Part shown: piece by piece, positions 34,515-44,176 of the stretch | Layout of the letters: each line of letters begins with the position of its first letter | How positions within the stretch are numbered: the first letter of the stretch is position 1 | The notes under the pieces: model-generated | Databases searched by the model: none | What the model saw: only the letters and a program-made list of their open reading frames with translations | What the model was told of the DNA's origin: nothing | Translations under genes and position numbers: made by a program | NCBI GenBank assembly: GCA_964397425.1 | Contig: CAYNID010000002.1 | Coordinates: forward strand, 186,001 to 250,000 | DNA from: Hallerella sp964397425 | GTDB taxonomy: Bacteria > Fibrobacterota > Fibrobacteria > Fibrobacterales > Fibrobacteraceae | Direction: 5' to 3' | DNA length: 64,000 nucleotides

Positions 34515-37289
34515 TTACTTCAACTCTTCCAACGCTTTTTCGCTTTTGGCGATGATGTCTTGTTGCGTCGCGAGTTTGGTACGTTCCGCGTTCACGACTG
34601 CTTCCGGCGCGCCGTTCACGAACTTCTCGTTGGAAAGCTTTCTTTCGATGCTCGCCGCGAAGGCTTTCGCCTTTTCAATTTCCTTTTCCAAACGGGAAAT
34701 TTCTGCAGCCGGGTCAAGGATGCCTTCGAGCGGAATGTAAAGCTCGCCACCGGGGACGACGGCACTCGCGCTGAATTTGGGCTTCGCCGCTTTGACGGCG
34801 ATTTCCAAGGAGTCGAGACCGCCGAGTTCCGTGACGATGGCGCGGCAATTGTCCACGGATTTTTCCACGTTGTCGTTATCGACGGCGAGTACGGCCACGA
34901 GTTTCTTTGCCGGAGCGACTTTGTAACGTCCGCGAATTCCACGAACGGCTTCGACGACGGCGAACGCCCGGTCAAACGCCTTTTCGATATCGGGATTGAT
35001 CAGAGATTCGTCGGCCTTGGGCCACGGACTTCTGATGACGCGTTCCGAGTTCGGGAAGAGCGTTGCGTTGAGTTCTTCGGTGATGAACGGCATGACCGGA
35101 TGCAAAAGGTCCAAAACGTTCTTGAGCACGTGTCCGAGAATCGCCATCGCGTTTTTCTTTTCGGCATCGAGAACTTCACGGTTGATAATGGACTTTTTGA
35201 TTTCCAGATAATTGGAACAGACATCATCCCAAACGAAGCGGTAAAGGAATCCGGCGAGTTCTGCGAAGTGGTATTCTTCGAGCATCCGCGTGGCATCCTT
35301 GATGGTGGAGTTCAAACGGCTGAGAATCCAGTAATCTTCGATTTTGAGCTTTTCTTTGTCTTCCCACGGGGCGTTCGGATTGACGGTGAGGTTCGCCTGC
35401 TCCAAATGCGGCAACAGGAAACGGCACGCATTCCAAAGCTTGTTCGAAAAGTTCCGTCCGATTTCGAATTTTTCAGACGTGTTGATTTCTGATCCGTCTT
35501 CTTGTTTTTCTTTTTTCACGGGGAGGCGCACGTCTTGATTGTCTGTGCAAAGGCTTGCCATCACGAATCGGAGTGCGTCGGTGCCGTATTTCTTTTCAAT
35601 ATCCATCGGGTCTACGCCGTTCCCTTTGGATTTGCTCATGGTTTGGCCGTTGCCATCGAGAATCTTCGGGTGGATGTAGACGGTGTGGAAGGGAACCGTA
35701 CCCATGTCTTCTTGGCTGAAGAGGACCATGCGGGCGACCCAAAGCGTGATGATGTCGCGGCTTGTGACCAAAACGCTTGTCGGATAATAGCGCTTGAGCG
35801 TTTCTGTCTGGTCGGGCCATCCCATGGTGGAATGCGGCCACAGGCCGCTTGAAAACCACGTGTCCAGCACGTCTTCTTCTTGCAAAATCTGATGACCGGG
35901 AACGGCGTCTTGCGGCAAATCCTCTTCTTCGGAGCAAATGAGCCATACACCGTTTTGCGCCTTGTAATAGAAAACGTCCTTGCGGTCGGCGAAGGCTTTT
36001 TTCAAGTCGTCTTCGGTCGTCGAGGCGTCCGCATGCCAAATGGGAATCCGGTGTCCCCACCAAAGTTGACGGCTGATGCACCAGTCGCGTTTTTCGGCAA
36101 GCCAGTCCAAGTATTTGTTCGCATACCGTTCGGGGAGAATCTTGATTTCTCCAGAGGTCACGGCTTCCATCGCTTTGTCGGCGAGGGCGTCCATTTTGAC
36201 AAACCATTGGTCGCTCAAATAAGGTTCGATGACTGTCTTGGAACGGTCTGAATGTCCCACTTGCATTTCGTGGTCTTCCACTTTGAGAAGGAGTCCCAAA
36301 TCTTCGAGACCTTTGACGACGGCGTCGCGAGCCGCCATTCCTTTTAGGCCTTGGAACGGTCCGGCATTTTCGTTTAAGGAACCATCTTCGTTCATGATGT
36401 TTATCATGGGGAGCTTGTGACGGAGTCCTGTGGCGTAGTCGTTCGGATCATGTGCCGGGGTTACTTTCACAGACCCGGTTCCAAAGGCCATGTCAACGAG
36501 AATCGCATCGGCGATGACGGGAATTTCGCGGTTGACAAAGGGAACTTTGAGCGTTTTGCCGATGAATTTCTTGTAGCGTTCGTCATTCGGGTGGACTGCC
36601 AAAGCGGTGTCGCCCATGATGGTTTCGGGGCGCGTCGTCGAAACGGGAATGTAGCCGGAACCATCGGAAAGGGGATATTTGAACGTCCAGAAATGACCCT
36701 TGACTGTTTCGTGATAAATTTCGTCATCGGCGACTGCCGTTTGGAGTTTGGTATCCCAGTTGACCAGGCGTTTTCCCCTGTAAATGAGGCCTTTTTTGAA
36801 AAGGTTGAAAAACGCGTGACGGACGGCTTTGGCGCAGACGGGATCCAGCGTGAAACGCTGGCGGCTCCAGTCGCAGCTTACGCCCAAGCTTTTGAGCTGT
36901 TTGGTGATGCGGGCTTCGTATTCGTCTTTCCACTTCCAGATGCGTTCGACCAGGGCTTCTCTGCCGATGTCGTGACGCGTTTTGTGTTCGTCTTGGAAGA
37001 GTCTCTTTTCGACGACGGCCTGCGTGGCGATTCCCGCGTGGTCAGTTCCCGGGATCCAGAGCGTATCGCAGCCCGTTTTGCGGCGGTAACGGACGAGGAT
37101 GTCTTGGAGCGTATCGTTCAGGGCGTGGCCCAGGTGAAGTGCGCCAGTGACATTCGGAGGAGGGATGACGATGGAGAAGGTGTTTTCTTTGGGGCCTTTT
37201 CCGCTGGGGGCAAAATCGTTGTTTTTATTCCATTGGTCGTGCCAACGGGCTTCAATAATTTTCGGATTGTAACGAGATTCCATTTCCAT
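34515..37289 (-). CDS. valS: Valyl-tRNA synthetase
   Basis: About 924 residues from the ATG at 37289 (MEMESRYNP). A further 24 in-frame codons upstream look non-coding. The HIGH-type signature is PPPNVTGALHLGHAL, and the KMSKS loop is QTMSKSKGN. An editing domain (about 170-350), the anticodon-binding domain and the C-terminal coiled-coil arm (LEKEIEKAKAFAASIERKL) complete the class Ia enzyme. A TAGATTTA box lies six bases before the chosen ATG. A terminator follows the stop. Confidence 0.97.
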   Translation of the reverse strand: MEMESRYNPKIIEARWHDQWNKNNDFAPSGKGPKENTFSIVIPPPNVTGALHLGHALNDTLQDILVRYRRKTGCDTLWIPGTDHAGIATQAVVEKRLFQDEHKTRHDIGREALVERIWKWKDEYEARITKQLKSLGVSCDWSRQRFTLDPVCAKAVRHAFFNLFKKGLIYRGKRLVNWDTKLQTAVADDEIYHETVKGHFWTFKYPLSDGSGYIPVSTTRPETIMGDTALAVHPNDERYKKFIGKTLKVPFVNREIPVIADAILVDMAFGTGSVKVTPAHDPNDYATGLRHKLPMINIMNEDGSLNENAGPFQGLKGMAARDAVVKGLEDLGLLLKVEDHEMQVGHSDRSKTVIEPYLSDQWFVKMDALADKAMEAVTSGEIKILPERYANKYLDWLAEKRDWCISRQLWWGHRIPIWHADASTTEDDLKKAFADRKDVFYYKAQNGVWLICSEEEDLPQDAVPGHQILQEEDVLDTWFSSGLWPHSTMGWPDQTETLKRYYPTSVLVTSRDIITLWVARMVLFSQEDMGTVPFHTVYIHPKILDGNGQTMSKSKGNGVDPMDIEKKYGTDALRFVMASLCTDNQDVRLPVKKEKQEDGSEINTSEKFEIGRNFSNKLWNACRFLLPHLEQANLTVNPNAPWEDKEKLKIEDYWILSRLNSTIKDATRMLEEYHFAELAGFLYRFVWDDVCSNYLEIKKSIINREVLDAEKKNAMAILGHVLKNVLDLLHPVMPFITEELNATLFPNSERVIRSPWPKADESLINPDIEKAFDRAFAVVEAVRGIRGRYKVAPAKKLVAVLAVDNDNVEKSVDNCRAIVTELGGLDSLEIAVKAAKPKFSASAVVPGGELYIPLEGILDPAAEISRLEKEIEKAKAFAASIERKLSNEKFVNGAPEAVVNAERTKLATQQDIIAKSEKALEELK

Positions 37290-37295
37290 AATGCC

Positions 37296-37303
37296 TAAAT
37301 CTA
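37296..37303 (-). promoter_or_regulatory. TAGATTTA -10 box, leaderless-type promoter of valS
   Basis: On the minus strand TAGATTTA ends six bases before the ATG at 37289. No ribosome-binding site lies between. Confidence 0.4.
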
Positions 37304-37419
37304 GCAAAAAGAACGGATTCCAGATTGAAGAATCCGTTGAAAACGACTCGGCGCATTCCATTTTCAGTTCGCAGCTCTAATTCCGCATATACATTCCTCA
37401 TTCCTCATTCCTCATTATG

Positions 37420-37480
37420 AAAAGGCTCTCCGTGCAAAACCCCACACAAGAAGAATTTCCCGTTCACAGCACCAATTTCT
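37420..37480 (+). repeat. Dispersed repeat, copy 1 (upstream of glyS)
   Basis: The unit begins AAAAGGCTCTCCGTGC, continues AAAACCCCACACAAGAAG and ends TTTCCCGTTCACAGCACC before a CATTCCT/TAATTCC-like heptamer tract. Over 53 bases it differs from the copy at 58708-58760 at only four positions. Heptamer tracts lie on both sides (37392-37416 and 37476-37532). Its end is 101 bases upstream of the glyS ATG. Confidence 0.85.
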
Positions 37481-37580
37481 AATTCCTCATTACTAATTCC
37501 TCATTACTAATTACTACTCCCTAATCCCTAATTCTGATTTTTTTTATATTTGTCGCGAAAAACATCAAAAAGGACTCGAT

Positions 37581-38993
37581 ATGGCCAAAACAGTACAGAA
37601 TGCGCTCAAAGATTTGATTTCCCTCTGCAAAAGACGCGGATTCATTTTCCCCGGTTCCGAAATTTACGATGGACTGGCGAATACGTGGGATTACGGCCCG
37701 TATGGTATCGAGCTGAAGCGCAACATCAAGAACCTCTGGTGGAAAACGTTTGTCTCCAGCCGCCCGGATGTTGTCGGTCTCGATTCGTCCATTTTGCTGA
37801 ATCCGCGGGTTTGGCAGGCGTCGGGTCACGTTTCGAATTTTTCGGATCCCCTTGTCGATTGCAAGGCTTGCCATGAACGTTTCCGCGCCGACCAGCTTCT
37901 CGAAGAAAAACTCGGCGAAGGATGTTGCGCCGGCAAGACGTTCCCTGAAATTCACCAGATGATGGTCGACAATCAAATCGAATGCCCCAAATGCGGCAAG
38001 ATGGATTTCACGGAACCGCGCGCCTTCAACCTCATGTTCCAGACTCAGCTTGGCGTTCTCGAAGGTACGGGCAACAAGGTCTTCCTCCGTCCGGAAACGG
38101 CGCAGGGGATTTTCATCAACTTCAAAAACATCATGGACAATGTCCGTCCCAAGATTCCGTTTGGCGTCGGGCAAATTGGAAAGTCTTTCCGCAACGAAAT
38201 CACGCCGGGGAACTTCATTTTCCGCACCCGTGAATTTGAACAGATGGAACTGGAGTTCTTCTGCGAGCCGGGGACCGAAAAAGAATGGTACGACTATTGG
38301 AAAAAGTTCTGCGTGGACTTTGTGGAAGGCCTGGGCGTGAACAAAGAGAAGCTCCGCCTCCGCGAACACGCGAAAGAAGAACTTTCCCATTATTCGAACG
38401 GAACGTCCGACATTGAATACAACTTCCCGTTTGGCTGGGGCGAACTGTGGGGCATCGCTAGCCGCACCGATTTCGATTTGACCCAGCACCAGAAAGAATC
38501 CAAGGTCAAGATGGAATATTTCGACGCGGTGAACAACATGCGTTACATTCCTTACGTCGTGGAACCTTCCCTCGGCGTGGACCGCCTGCTGCTCGTGCTC
38601 CTTTGCGACGCTTACGATGTCGAAAAGCTCGAAAACGGCGAAGAACGTGTCGTCTTGCATTTCAGCCCGAAGGTCGCCCCGGTCAAGGCCGCCATCCTTC
38701 CGCTCGTGAAAAAGGGAAAAGTCAAGGAAGTCGCCGAGGATCTTTACAAAAAGCTCCTCCAGGACTTTAACGTCGAATATGACGAAACGCAGTCGATTGG
38801 AAAGCGTTACCGCCGTCAAGACGAACTGGGAACGCCGTTCTGCATCACGGTCGATTTCGACACGATTGGGGAAGGTGACGACGTGAACCCCGAATACAAG
38901 GGAATGGTCACCGTCCGCGAACGCGACTCCATGAAGCAGGAGCACGTGAAGATCGAAGAACTGAGCAACTGGCTTTCTGCCCATTTGAAGTAA
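37581..38993 (+). CDS. glyS: Glycyl-tRNA synthetase (single-chain type)
   Basis: A 470-residue class II synthetase of the homodimeric eukaryote/archaea-like type rather than the bacterial alpha2beta2 form. Motifs seen: SLCKRRGFIFPGSEIYDGLA at the N-terminus, a zinc-like CKACHERF and CPKCGK insertion, FLRPETAQGIF (motif 1/2 region), FRNEITPGNF (motif 2), VVEPSLGVDRLLLVLL (motif 3) and the anticodon-binding domain at the end. AAAGGA precedes the ATG, and a TATATTTG box lies further upstream. Confidence 0.97.
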   Translation: MAKTVQNALKDLISLCKRRGFIFPGSEIYDGLANTWDYGPYGIELKRNIKNLWWKTFVSSRPDVVGLDSSILLNPRVWQASGHVSNFSDPLVDCKACHERFRADQLLEEKLGEGCCAGKTFPEIHQMMVDNQIECPKCGKMDFTEPRAFNLMFQTQLGVLEGTGNKVFLRPETAQGIFINFKNIMDNVRPKIPFGVGQIGKSFRNEITPGNFIFRTREFEQMELEFFCEPGTEKEWYDYWKKFCVDFVEGLGVNKEKLRLREHAKEELSHYSNGTSDIEYNFPFGWGELWGIASRTDFDLTQHQKESKVKMEYFDAVNNMRYIPYVVEPSLGVDRLLLVLLCDAYDVEKLENGEERVVLHFSPKVAPVKAAILPLVKKGKVKEVAEDLYKKLLQDFNVEYDETQSIGKRYRRQDELGTPFCITVDFDTIGEGDDVNPEYKGMVTVRERDSMKQEHVKIEELSNWLSAHLK

Positions 38994-39012
38994 CGTTCTG
39001 GATTCTTCGCGC

Positions 39013-39180
39013 ATGAAGGGAAAACTGGGGCAAGCCCGGCAAAAAGTCCGGGATTTCCGGGAAAAGGTGCAAGGGCTTTCGCGGATGCAAAAAGTCCTTG
39101 TCGTCTTCCTCGTGGCCGCCGTTCCTGCGGGTGTCGCCTTGGCGACAGCCCTCATCGTCGCCTGGAAAAGGAAAAAATGA
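39013..39180 (+). CDS. Small single-helix membrane protein
   Basis: A 55-residue ORF (MKGKLGQARQKVRDFREKVQ...) starts 19 bases after glyS. A basic, amphipathic N-terminal half is followed by one hydrophobic segment (VLVVFLVAAVPAGVALATAL) and a basic end (WKRKK). Its stop overlaps the region just before the aminotransferase start (ATGATATG), which supports an operon. No known family was recognised. Confidence 0.6.
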   Translation: MKGKLGQARQKVRDFREKVQGLSRMQKVLVVFLVAAVPAGVALATALIVAWKRKK

Positions 39181-39181
39181 T

Positions 39182-40330
39182 ATGCGCCTTTCGAAAAGGC
39201 TTCCGGAGAATTTAACGGATTCTCCGTTTTTTGTTCAGTTGTCGCAAATCAAGCGCGCGGCGGATTATACGGATTTGACCGTTTCGAGTCCGCTCCGTGT
39301 CGGCGGGGCTTTCGATTTGGAATCGGCGCTTCCGCATGGAATCCCCAAATTTTCGGTGTGGAATCCGGACGCTTGCGGTTGGGAAGAATCCCGCGAGGCG
39401 GTTTCGCGGTATTATGCGGACCGCGGCGGCGATTTTGACGCGGAGAGCATTTTGCTCACCGCCAGTACGAGCGAAGCTTACGCCATTTTGTTCAAGACGT
39501 TTTGCAATTCGGGCGATGTGGTGCTCACGCCCGTTCCCGGTTATCCGCTGCTCGACTCATTGGCTTCGCTGGAATACCTGAAGACCGCCCCGTATTTCCT
39601 TTCGGAGCGGAATGGGAAATGGGCTTTGGACGTGGACTCGTTGTATGCGTTTCCGCCAAACGCGAAAATTTTGCTGATAGTTTCTCCGAATAATCCCACG
39701 GGACATGTCTTTTCGAAAGCGGAATGGGACGCCGCCGTGGAATTCGCCAGCCGGGAAGATTTGGCGATAGTCGTCGACGAAGTCTTTGGCGATTTTATTT
39801 ACGATGGGACAGAAAGGCCGTGGAACTGGGATTCAAAAGACGTCCCCGTGTTTTTTCTGGGAGGCTTTTCCAAATCAGTCGGTTCGCCGCAGTTGAAATT
39901 GGGCTGGATGGCGTTCCGCCCGGGAAAGCTGGGAAAAGCCTTGCTGCCGGCATTGGAATATGTGGCGGACGCTTACCTGAGCGTTTCTTCGCCCGCTTTT
40001 GCGCTTGCCCGTCCGATGCTTGAAAAGTCCTTGGAATTTGAAAAGGCCCTGTCGCACAAAATCCTCCGGAATTTGTCCCTTTTGAAAAGGAAGTTCCCAT
40101 CGGCTGCTGTTTGTCCGACTGTACAAGGCGGCTGGTATGCCGCGCTCCATTTTGATGGCGAAGAGGACGATGCTTTGACGTTCCGCTTGCTCCGCGAGGC
40201 GCGCGTTTTGGTCCAGCCGGGATTTCTTTTTGATTTTGACGAAGACGGTTGGATTGTCGTCAGCCTGCTTGTCGAACCGGAGATTTTTGAAAGGGCCGTG
40301 GAACGGATTTTGTCGACGGTTTCGGGTTGA
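39182..40330 (+). CDS. Pyridoxal-phosphate aminotransferase, class I/II
   Basis: 382 residues from the ATG at 39182, which directly follows the stop of the small membrane protein gene. Typical fold-type I features: PGYPLLDSLASLEYL, SPNNPTGHVFSKAEWD, VVDEVFGDFIYDG and the PLP-lysine region GGFSKSVGSPQLKLGWM. It resembles alanine/aspartate aminotransferases. The exact amino donor is undecided. It converges with the small lipoprotein gene at 40332. Confidence 0.9.
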   Translation: MRLSKRLPENLTDSPFFVQLSQIKRAADYTDLTVSSPLRVGGAFDLESALPHGIPKFSVWNPDACGWEESREAVSRYYADRGGDFDAESILLTASTSEAYAILFKTFCNSGDVVLTPVPGYPLLDSLASLEYLKTAPYFLSERNGKWALDVDSLYAFPPNAKILLIVSPNNPTGHVFSKAEWDAAVEFASREDLAIVVDEVFGDFIYDGTERPWNWDSKDVPVFFLGGFSKSVGSPQLKLGWMAFRPGKLGKALLPALEYVADAYLSVSSPAFALARPMLEKSLEFEKALSHKILRNLSLLKRKFPSAAVCPTVQGGWYAALHFDGEEDDALTFRLLREARVLVQPGFLFDFDEDGWIVVSLLVEPEIFERAVERILSTVSG

Positions 40331-40331
40331 A

Positions 40332-40748
40332 TCAGTTGACGGAAATCTGGAAATTCCCGGTCCAATCGCCGTAATCCGGCTCGTAATGTGGCCGGATGGT
40401 GTTGATGGTGAATTGGCAGGAAGTGGCGTTTTGATCGATGGAAAACGTTTTGGAAATTTGTTCGTTTGAATTGAAGTGGAAGGCTTCCGTCTTGTAAATT
40501 TTCTCGCCAGAATCGCATTGGATGAAGTAATCCATTTGAAAATAGGGCAAAGGCCAGCTGTTGGTGTTTCGGAAAACGATGTTTATCGAATTGAAGTAAG
40601 TGCTTTGGGATAAATAAGCGTCGACAATGGCGATGTCAACTCCGGGTTCAATGACGTAGGCGTCGCTTTCGGAAGTGTGGCAGCTGGATAAAAAAATGGC
40701 TCCCAACAACCAAAGTGCGCGAATGGATTTGACCAAATTTCTGAACAT
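40332..40748 (-). CDS. Small lipoprotein of unknown function
   Basis: 138 residues with a signal peptide ending in the lipobox LSSC (Cys23). The mature part is beta-rich (VFRNTNSWPLPYFQMDYFI) with two Cys residues that could form a disulfide. GAGGA precedes the ATG, and a TAAATTAA box lies further upstream. A dispersed-repeat copy lies about 115 bases upstream. The family is unknown. Confidence 0.75.
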   Translation of the reverse strand: MFRNLVKSIRALWLLGAIFLSSCHTSESDAYVIEPGVDIAIVDAYLSQSTYFNSINIVFRNTNSWPLPYFQMDYFIQCDSGEKIYKTEAFHFNSNEQISKTFSIDQNATSCQFTINTIRPHYEPDYGDWTGNFQISVN

Positions 40749-40862
40749 GATGATTCCTCGGAAAGTTTTATCTTAATTTAGATTATGCTTGGATGTTTAA
40801 AATGCCAAAAACTGACAAAAAGGAAATTTCTTTTAGGAATTCGAAATGAGAAATGTGGAGTT

Positions 40863-40920
40863 GGAAATTGGGGTGCGAACGGAAACTTTTTTGGGGGTGG
40901 TTTTTAACGGAGAGGCTTTT
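40863..40920 (-). repeat. Dispersed repeat, copy 3 (diverged, minus strand)
   Basis: On the minus strand it starts AAAAGCCTCTCCGTTAAAAA and ends TTTCCGTTCGCACCCC before AATTTCC and ATTTCTCATTTC heptamer-like sequence. It aligns with copies 1 and 2 along its whole length with several changes. It lies about 115 bases upstream of the small lipoprotein gene and just past the tRNA-Pro(CGG) terminator. Confidence 0.6.
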
Positions 40921-41007
40921 CCGCTATGTGTTGAAGTTTGCACGGTTTTGACTGTGTAGAAATTGCCGTTTTTGCGGAATGGGGCTTTGACCGTTTCCGG
41001 CAGGTAC

Positions 41008-41036
41008 AAAAAAAAGAACATCACAAGATGTTCTTT
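41008..41036 (-). terminator. Intrinsic terminator of tRNA-Pro(CGG)
   Basis: AAAGAACATC pairs with GATGTTCTTT around a four-base loop, followed on the minus strand by a T-run. Confidence 0.85.
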
Positions 41037-41037
41037 A

Positions 41038-41111
41038 TCGGAATAGCGGGATTCGGACCCACGACCTCTTGCTCCCGAAGCAAGCGCTCTACCAGGCTGA
41101 GCTATATTCCG
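41038..41111 (-). tRNA. tRNA-Pro (anticodon CGG)
   Basis: Acceptor CGGAATA/TATTCCG, D-loop AGCTCAGCCTGGTAGAGC, anticodon stem CTTGC/GCAAG with loop TTCGGGA, T-arm GGTTCGAATCC, discriminator A. CCA is not encoded. A TAAAATTG box lies about 9 bases upstream of its 5' end. The D-arm is identical to that of the tRNA-Pro(UGG) at 26085. Confidence 0.97.
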
Positions 41112-41174
41112 GAGACGTTCCAATTTTAGAAAAAAAATGCCCATTTCGCAAGGGGTCTTGCGAAATAATTTGGA

Positions 41175-41645
41175 TTATTTTCTGCGTCGGTCGCGGGGAA
41201 TGACGTTGAAGGAATTGTTCTGCCCGATTTTCAAGATGCTCGAACCCGAATTGTTGGGCTCTGTTTTGTAAAAAACGACTTTGTGCCGCCAAACCGTGGC
41301 GACATTCTTGTCGATGATGCGTTTGACGTTGCCGTATTCGGGGTTTCCGCCGCCGTGTATGATGCGGAGAACGGATAGTCCCGCACGTTTCATCCCTTCC
41401 ATCAGATTTTCGACAGCCGCCGCCGCTTCATCGGCGACATATCCGTGCAGGTCGATTTCTTCTTCTGGTTCAGGGAAATTCCAGGCGGCAGGATTTTTCC
41501 GCGGGCGTTTGATTTTACGGAGGGTCGCTTGGACGGCTTCTTTTTCTTCGCGGGCCGCTTCAAGCTGGCGGTCTTTATCTTGCAGCGGATTGCGGTCCAT
41601 CCATTCCAGTTGGCGTTTTTCGTTTTCAGTCAAGTTTTCATCCAT
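41175..41645 (-). CDS. Smr-domain protein
   Basis: 156 residues. A charged N-terminal helix is followed by the Smr (MutS2 C-terminal-like) nuclease-type domain with EIDLHGYVADEA, then LRIIHGGGNPEYGNVKRIID. Smr domains nick or bind nucleic acids, and some act on stalled ribosomes. It is the last gene of the LysM-kinase operon, starting 6 bases after the propeller gene, an unusual neighbour for this domain. Confidence 0.85.
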   Translation of the reverse strand: MDENLTENEKRQLEWMDRNPLQDKDRQLEAAREEKEAVQATLRKIKRPRKNPAAWNFPEPEEEIDLHGYVADEAAAAVENLMEGMKRAGLSVLRIIHGGGNPEYGNVKRIIDKNVATVWRHKVVFYKTEPNNSGSSILKIGQNNSFNVIPRDRRRK

Positions 41646-41651
41646 GTTTCT

Positions 41652-44174
41652 TTACCTCACAGAACCTTGCCTTGACAGCGGAAACGCGTAAAGCAGGCGT
41701 TTGGGCGATGTGCAGAACAAGGTGTTGTCTAAAATGAAAGGGGTTCCTGCGCCACCGGGCGTCGGGTAGCGGAATTCCAAAGTGCCTTTGGAAAGGGAAA
41801 TTCTGGCGATGTGGGAATTTTGGTCGATGTAAATGCTGTTCCCGTTGACGACAGGAGTCATGTAGACCGAGCCGTTTCCGGAATAAGTCCAAATGGGCTC
41901 TTTGGAAGAAAGAGAAAAAAGGCAGAGCTTCTGATTGGAAAATCCGACAAGCAAATACGGGTTTTCTCCCAAGGAAATCCATTTGAGGGAAAGGATTTCG
42001 GCGGGGGCGGCGATGATGTTCAAGGGCTCTTTTTCATTGGGGCTGTAAATCCGGATTTCTCTTTGATCCGTCGCCAGCGCGAGGAGGCTGTCCGACAAAT
42101 CCGCCGAAACGACGTTCTGGTCGATATTTTTGAAGGGCTGCGCGTTTTGGCCCGTAGCCGAGTTGACAAATCCCCAATCCCCTTCTAAACTGGCGACGGA
42201 AATGGCCGATTTCGAAAAGTTGAAGAGGAAGGGCATGTTGAAGAGTTTTCGAGCCCAGGCGATGCGGTAATGGGGCGGCAACAGTTTGATGAAATAACCG
42301 TTCCATGTCGATACGTAAAGAGTCCCGTCGGCAAATTGGATTTGGAATGGTTTGCCGGGGAGTTCTGAATACTGCGTGCCGCCATTTGAAGAAAGCTCCA
42401 ATACGTTGACACGGAATCCGTTCGCAAAAGCGAGATGGGACGCGTCGTTCGATAAAATGGGACTGGTTTCTTGGCTGCCGAGTTCGCGAGTCCACCGGAT
42501 GTTTCCCGAGGCGGCGTCGATGGCGAACATTTTTTGGGCAGCCGGATCGACCGTGAACAGCCGATGTCCTGCTCCAAATAAATTCGGGTAAAGCGTGTGC
42601 GGCGAGAGGGGGAGGGTGCGGGCGTAAGAGGCTCCGATAATTTTCGCGTAATGATCCAAGATGGCTGCGGCCGTTTTCGAATCGCCGTAAGAATAGCGGA
42701 CGGCGTTGGACCACGCTTCGGCGCGTTTCTGTTCATCGGCTCCGGTCCGCTCCATGTTGACGGCGAGAATGTAACTGGCTGTCGGGTTTCCCGGTTCGAG
42801 CGTTTTTACGGAATCGACGTAAACGAGTGCAGAATCCCATTCTCCCTGAGACTGGAATGCGGTAGCCTTGGCGGCGTATTGCTGGGAAAGGAGCGGCTTT
42901 TTTCCATAGTGGAGGGTTGTCATGGGAAGGAGCTCTCCACTAGAAAAGGGAAGGTACAAGCGGCCTTCGCTTTTGATGGGCTGCGCCGAAAGCGGTTTTC
43001 CAAAGTGGTAGTGCCAAAGGGGGTGCAGGGCGGTGTCGAGGACGGTCAGCGCGCCTTCTTGCGAAAAAATTCCCAGCGCGCCTTTTGAAATTTCGACAAG
43101 GCTTTCGCCGTCGACTGCGGTCTGCGCGGTTTCGCGGCCCGTCTGCGGATCGAGCAATTTCAGATTTCCGCCGCTTTCAAGCAGGGCGATTTGACTTCCA
43201 AAAAAGATGACCGATTCAATCGTGTTCCCTTCGTGCTTCCAAATGAGTCCCGCATTTTCGGGCGGTCTGTAGTGGCGGATGGTCGAAGAGGAAATGGCGA
43301 AAATGCCGTCTTCGGTCAAGAGGGTTTGCCAAATGGGATCCACAAAAGAAATCGAACGTTCTTCTTCTCCCGTTTCTGCATTCAAAAAATGCATCGCGTT
43401 GTCCGGGCAATTCAAGATGAGCTCGTTCAGCGGCGGGTAAATTCCGGCGGTCGAACATCCGCGGTAACGGTTTTCAACTGCGAACCGGACGCCTTCGTTT
43501 CCCGTATACGCGAAACTCTTTTCGGTCATCACCATGGCGTTCGTGCTGGAGATGGGGAGGACGGTCGAAATCTCGGAATCGAAGGGATAAGTCCGTGTCG
43601 GTTGACGGGAATCTTTCGGTCGGAAAAACAGGGATTTTCTGTCGTTCAAAGAATACCAGACGCCCACCGGAGTGACAGCCAGAATGTCGGCGTTTGTAGG
43701 GAAGTTCTGATGTTCGGCGGTGAATTTTTCGCCCTGCAGCCGGTAAAGCTTTCCGTTTGACAGGAGAACCGCGGGGGCTGTTCCCGGGAACGTCTTTTGA
43801 ATCGCGGCGTCGAATCGGATGCGGCGGTCAACGAGCCTTTCGGGGGCCGTATCCAAAAGGGCGATTCGGCTGGCCAAAAAGTATGCCTTGCGCGCGTTTC
43901 CCGGATTTTCAAGGGATTGCCGATAATAAAAAGTCGCAGTCTGCGGAGTTTCGGACAATTCCTGGATTTTGCCCAGCAAAAAGAAGGCTTCGCTTTTGTC
44001 TTCGGCGTCGCCTTCTAAGGAAATCTTTGCTAGCATGTCCTGCGCATCCGAAAAATTCCCTTTGATTTCAAATTCGTAAATGGCTTCGTAAAGTTCCTTT
44101 TCCATCGAAAACGGGAACGCCGATGCGGCGAACGCGAAGAGGAGGAAAAGGATTCGAAACCGGAGGTGGCGCAT
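41652..44174 (-). CDS. Secreted beta-propeller protein with N-terminal TPR-like helices
   Basis: About 840 residues from the ATG at 44174. A signal peptide (ending ASAFPF) is followed by TPR-like helices (about 30-110) and two PQQ-like beta-propeller regions. Repeats of the kind VYSTPVVNG appear near the end (YMTPVVNGNSIYIDQNSHIARISL). A second helical block separates the propellers (around 440-490). It is probably an outer-membrane-associated scaffold or signal receiver for the kinase operon it belongs to. It starts 2 bases after the response regulator stop. Confidence 0.75.
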   Translation of the reverse strand: MRHLRFRILFLLFAFAASAFPFSMEKELYEAIYEFEIKGNFSDAQDMLAKISLEGDAEDKSEAFFLLGKIQELSETPQTATFYYRQSLENPGNARKAYFLASRIALLDTAPERLVDRRIRFDAAIQKTFPGTAPAVLLSNGKLYRLQGEKFTAEHQNFPTNADILAVTPVGVWYSLNDRKSLFFRPKDSRQPTRTYPFDSEISTVLPISSTNAMVMTEKSFAYTGNEGVRFAVENRYRGCSTAGIYPPLNELILNCPDNAMHFLNAETGEEERSISFVDPIWQTLLTEDGIFAISSSTIRHYRPPENAGLIWKHEGNTIESVIFFGSQIALLESGGNLKLLDPQTGRETAQTAVDGESLVEISKGALGIFSQEGALTVLDTALHPLWHYHFGKPLSAQPIKSEGRLYLPFSSGELLPMTTLHYGKKPLLSQQYAAKATAFQSQGEWDSALVYVDSVKTLEPGNPTASYILAVNMERTGADEQKRAEAWSNAVRYSYGDSKTAAAILDHYAKIIGASYARTLPLSPHTLYPNLFGAGHRLFTVDPAAQKMFAIDAASGNIRWTRELGSQETSPILSNDASHLAFANGFRVNVLELSSNGGTQYSELPGKPFQIQFADGTLYVSTWNGYFIKLLPPHYRIAWARKLFNMPFLFNFSKSAISVASLEGDWGFVNSATGQNAQPFKNIDQNVVSADLSDSLLALATDQREIRIYSPNEKEPLNIIAAPAEILSLKWISLGENPYLLVGFSNQKLCLFSLSSKEPIWTYSGNGSVYMTPVVNGNSIYIDQNSHIARISLSKGTLEFRYPTPGGAGTPFILDNTLFCTSPKRLLYAFPLSRQGSVR

Positions 44175-44176
44175 GA

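Noticed and set aside
37521..39155. A 544-codon open frame on the minus strand over glyS
   Set aside because: It is antisense to glyS, which has full class II motifs, and the frame has no recognisable domain.
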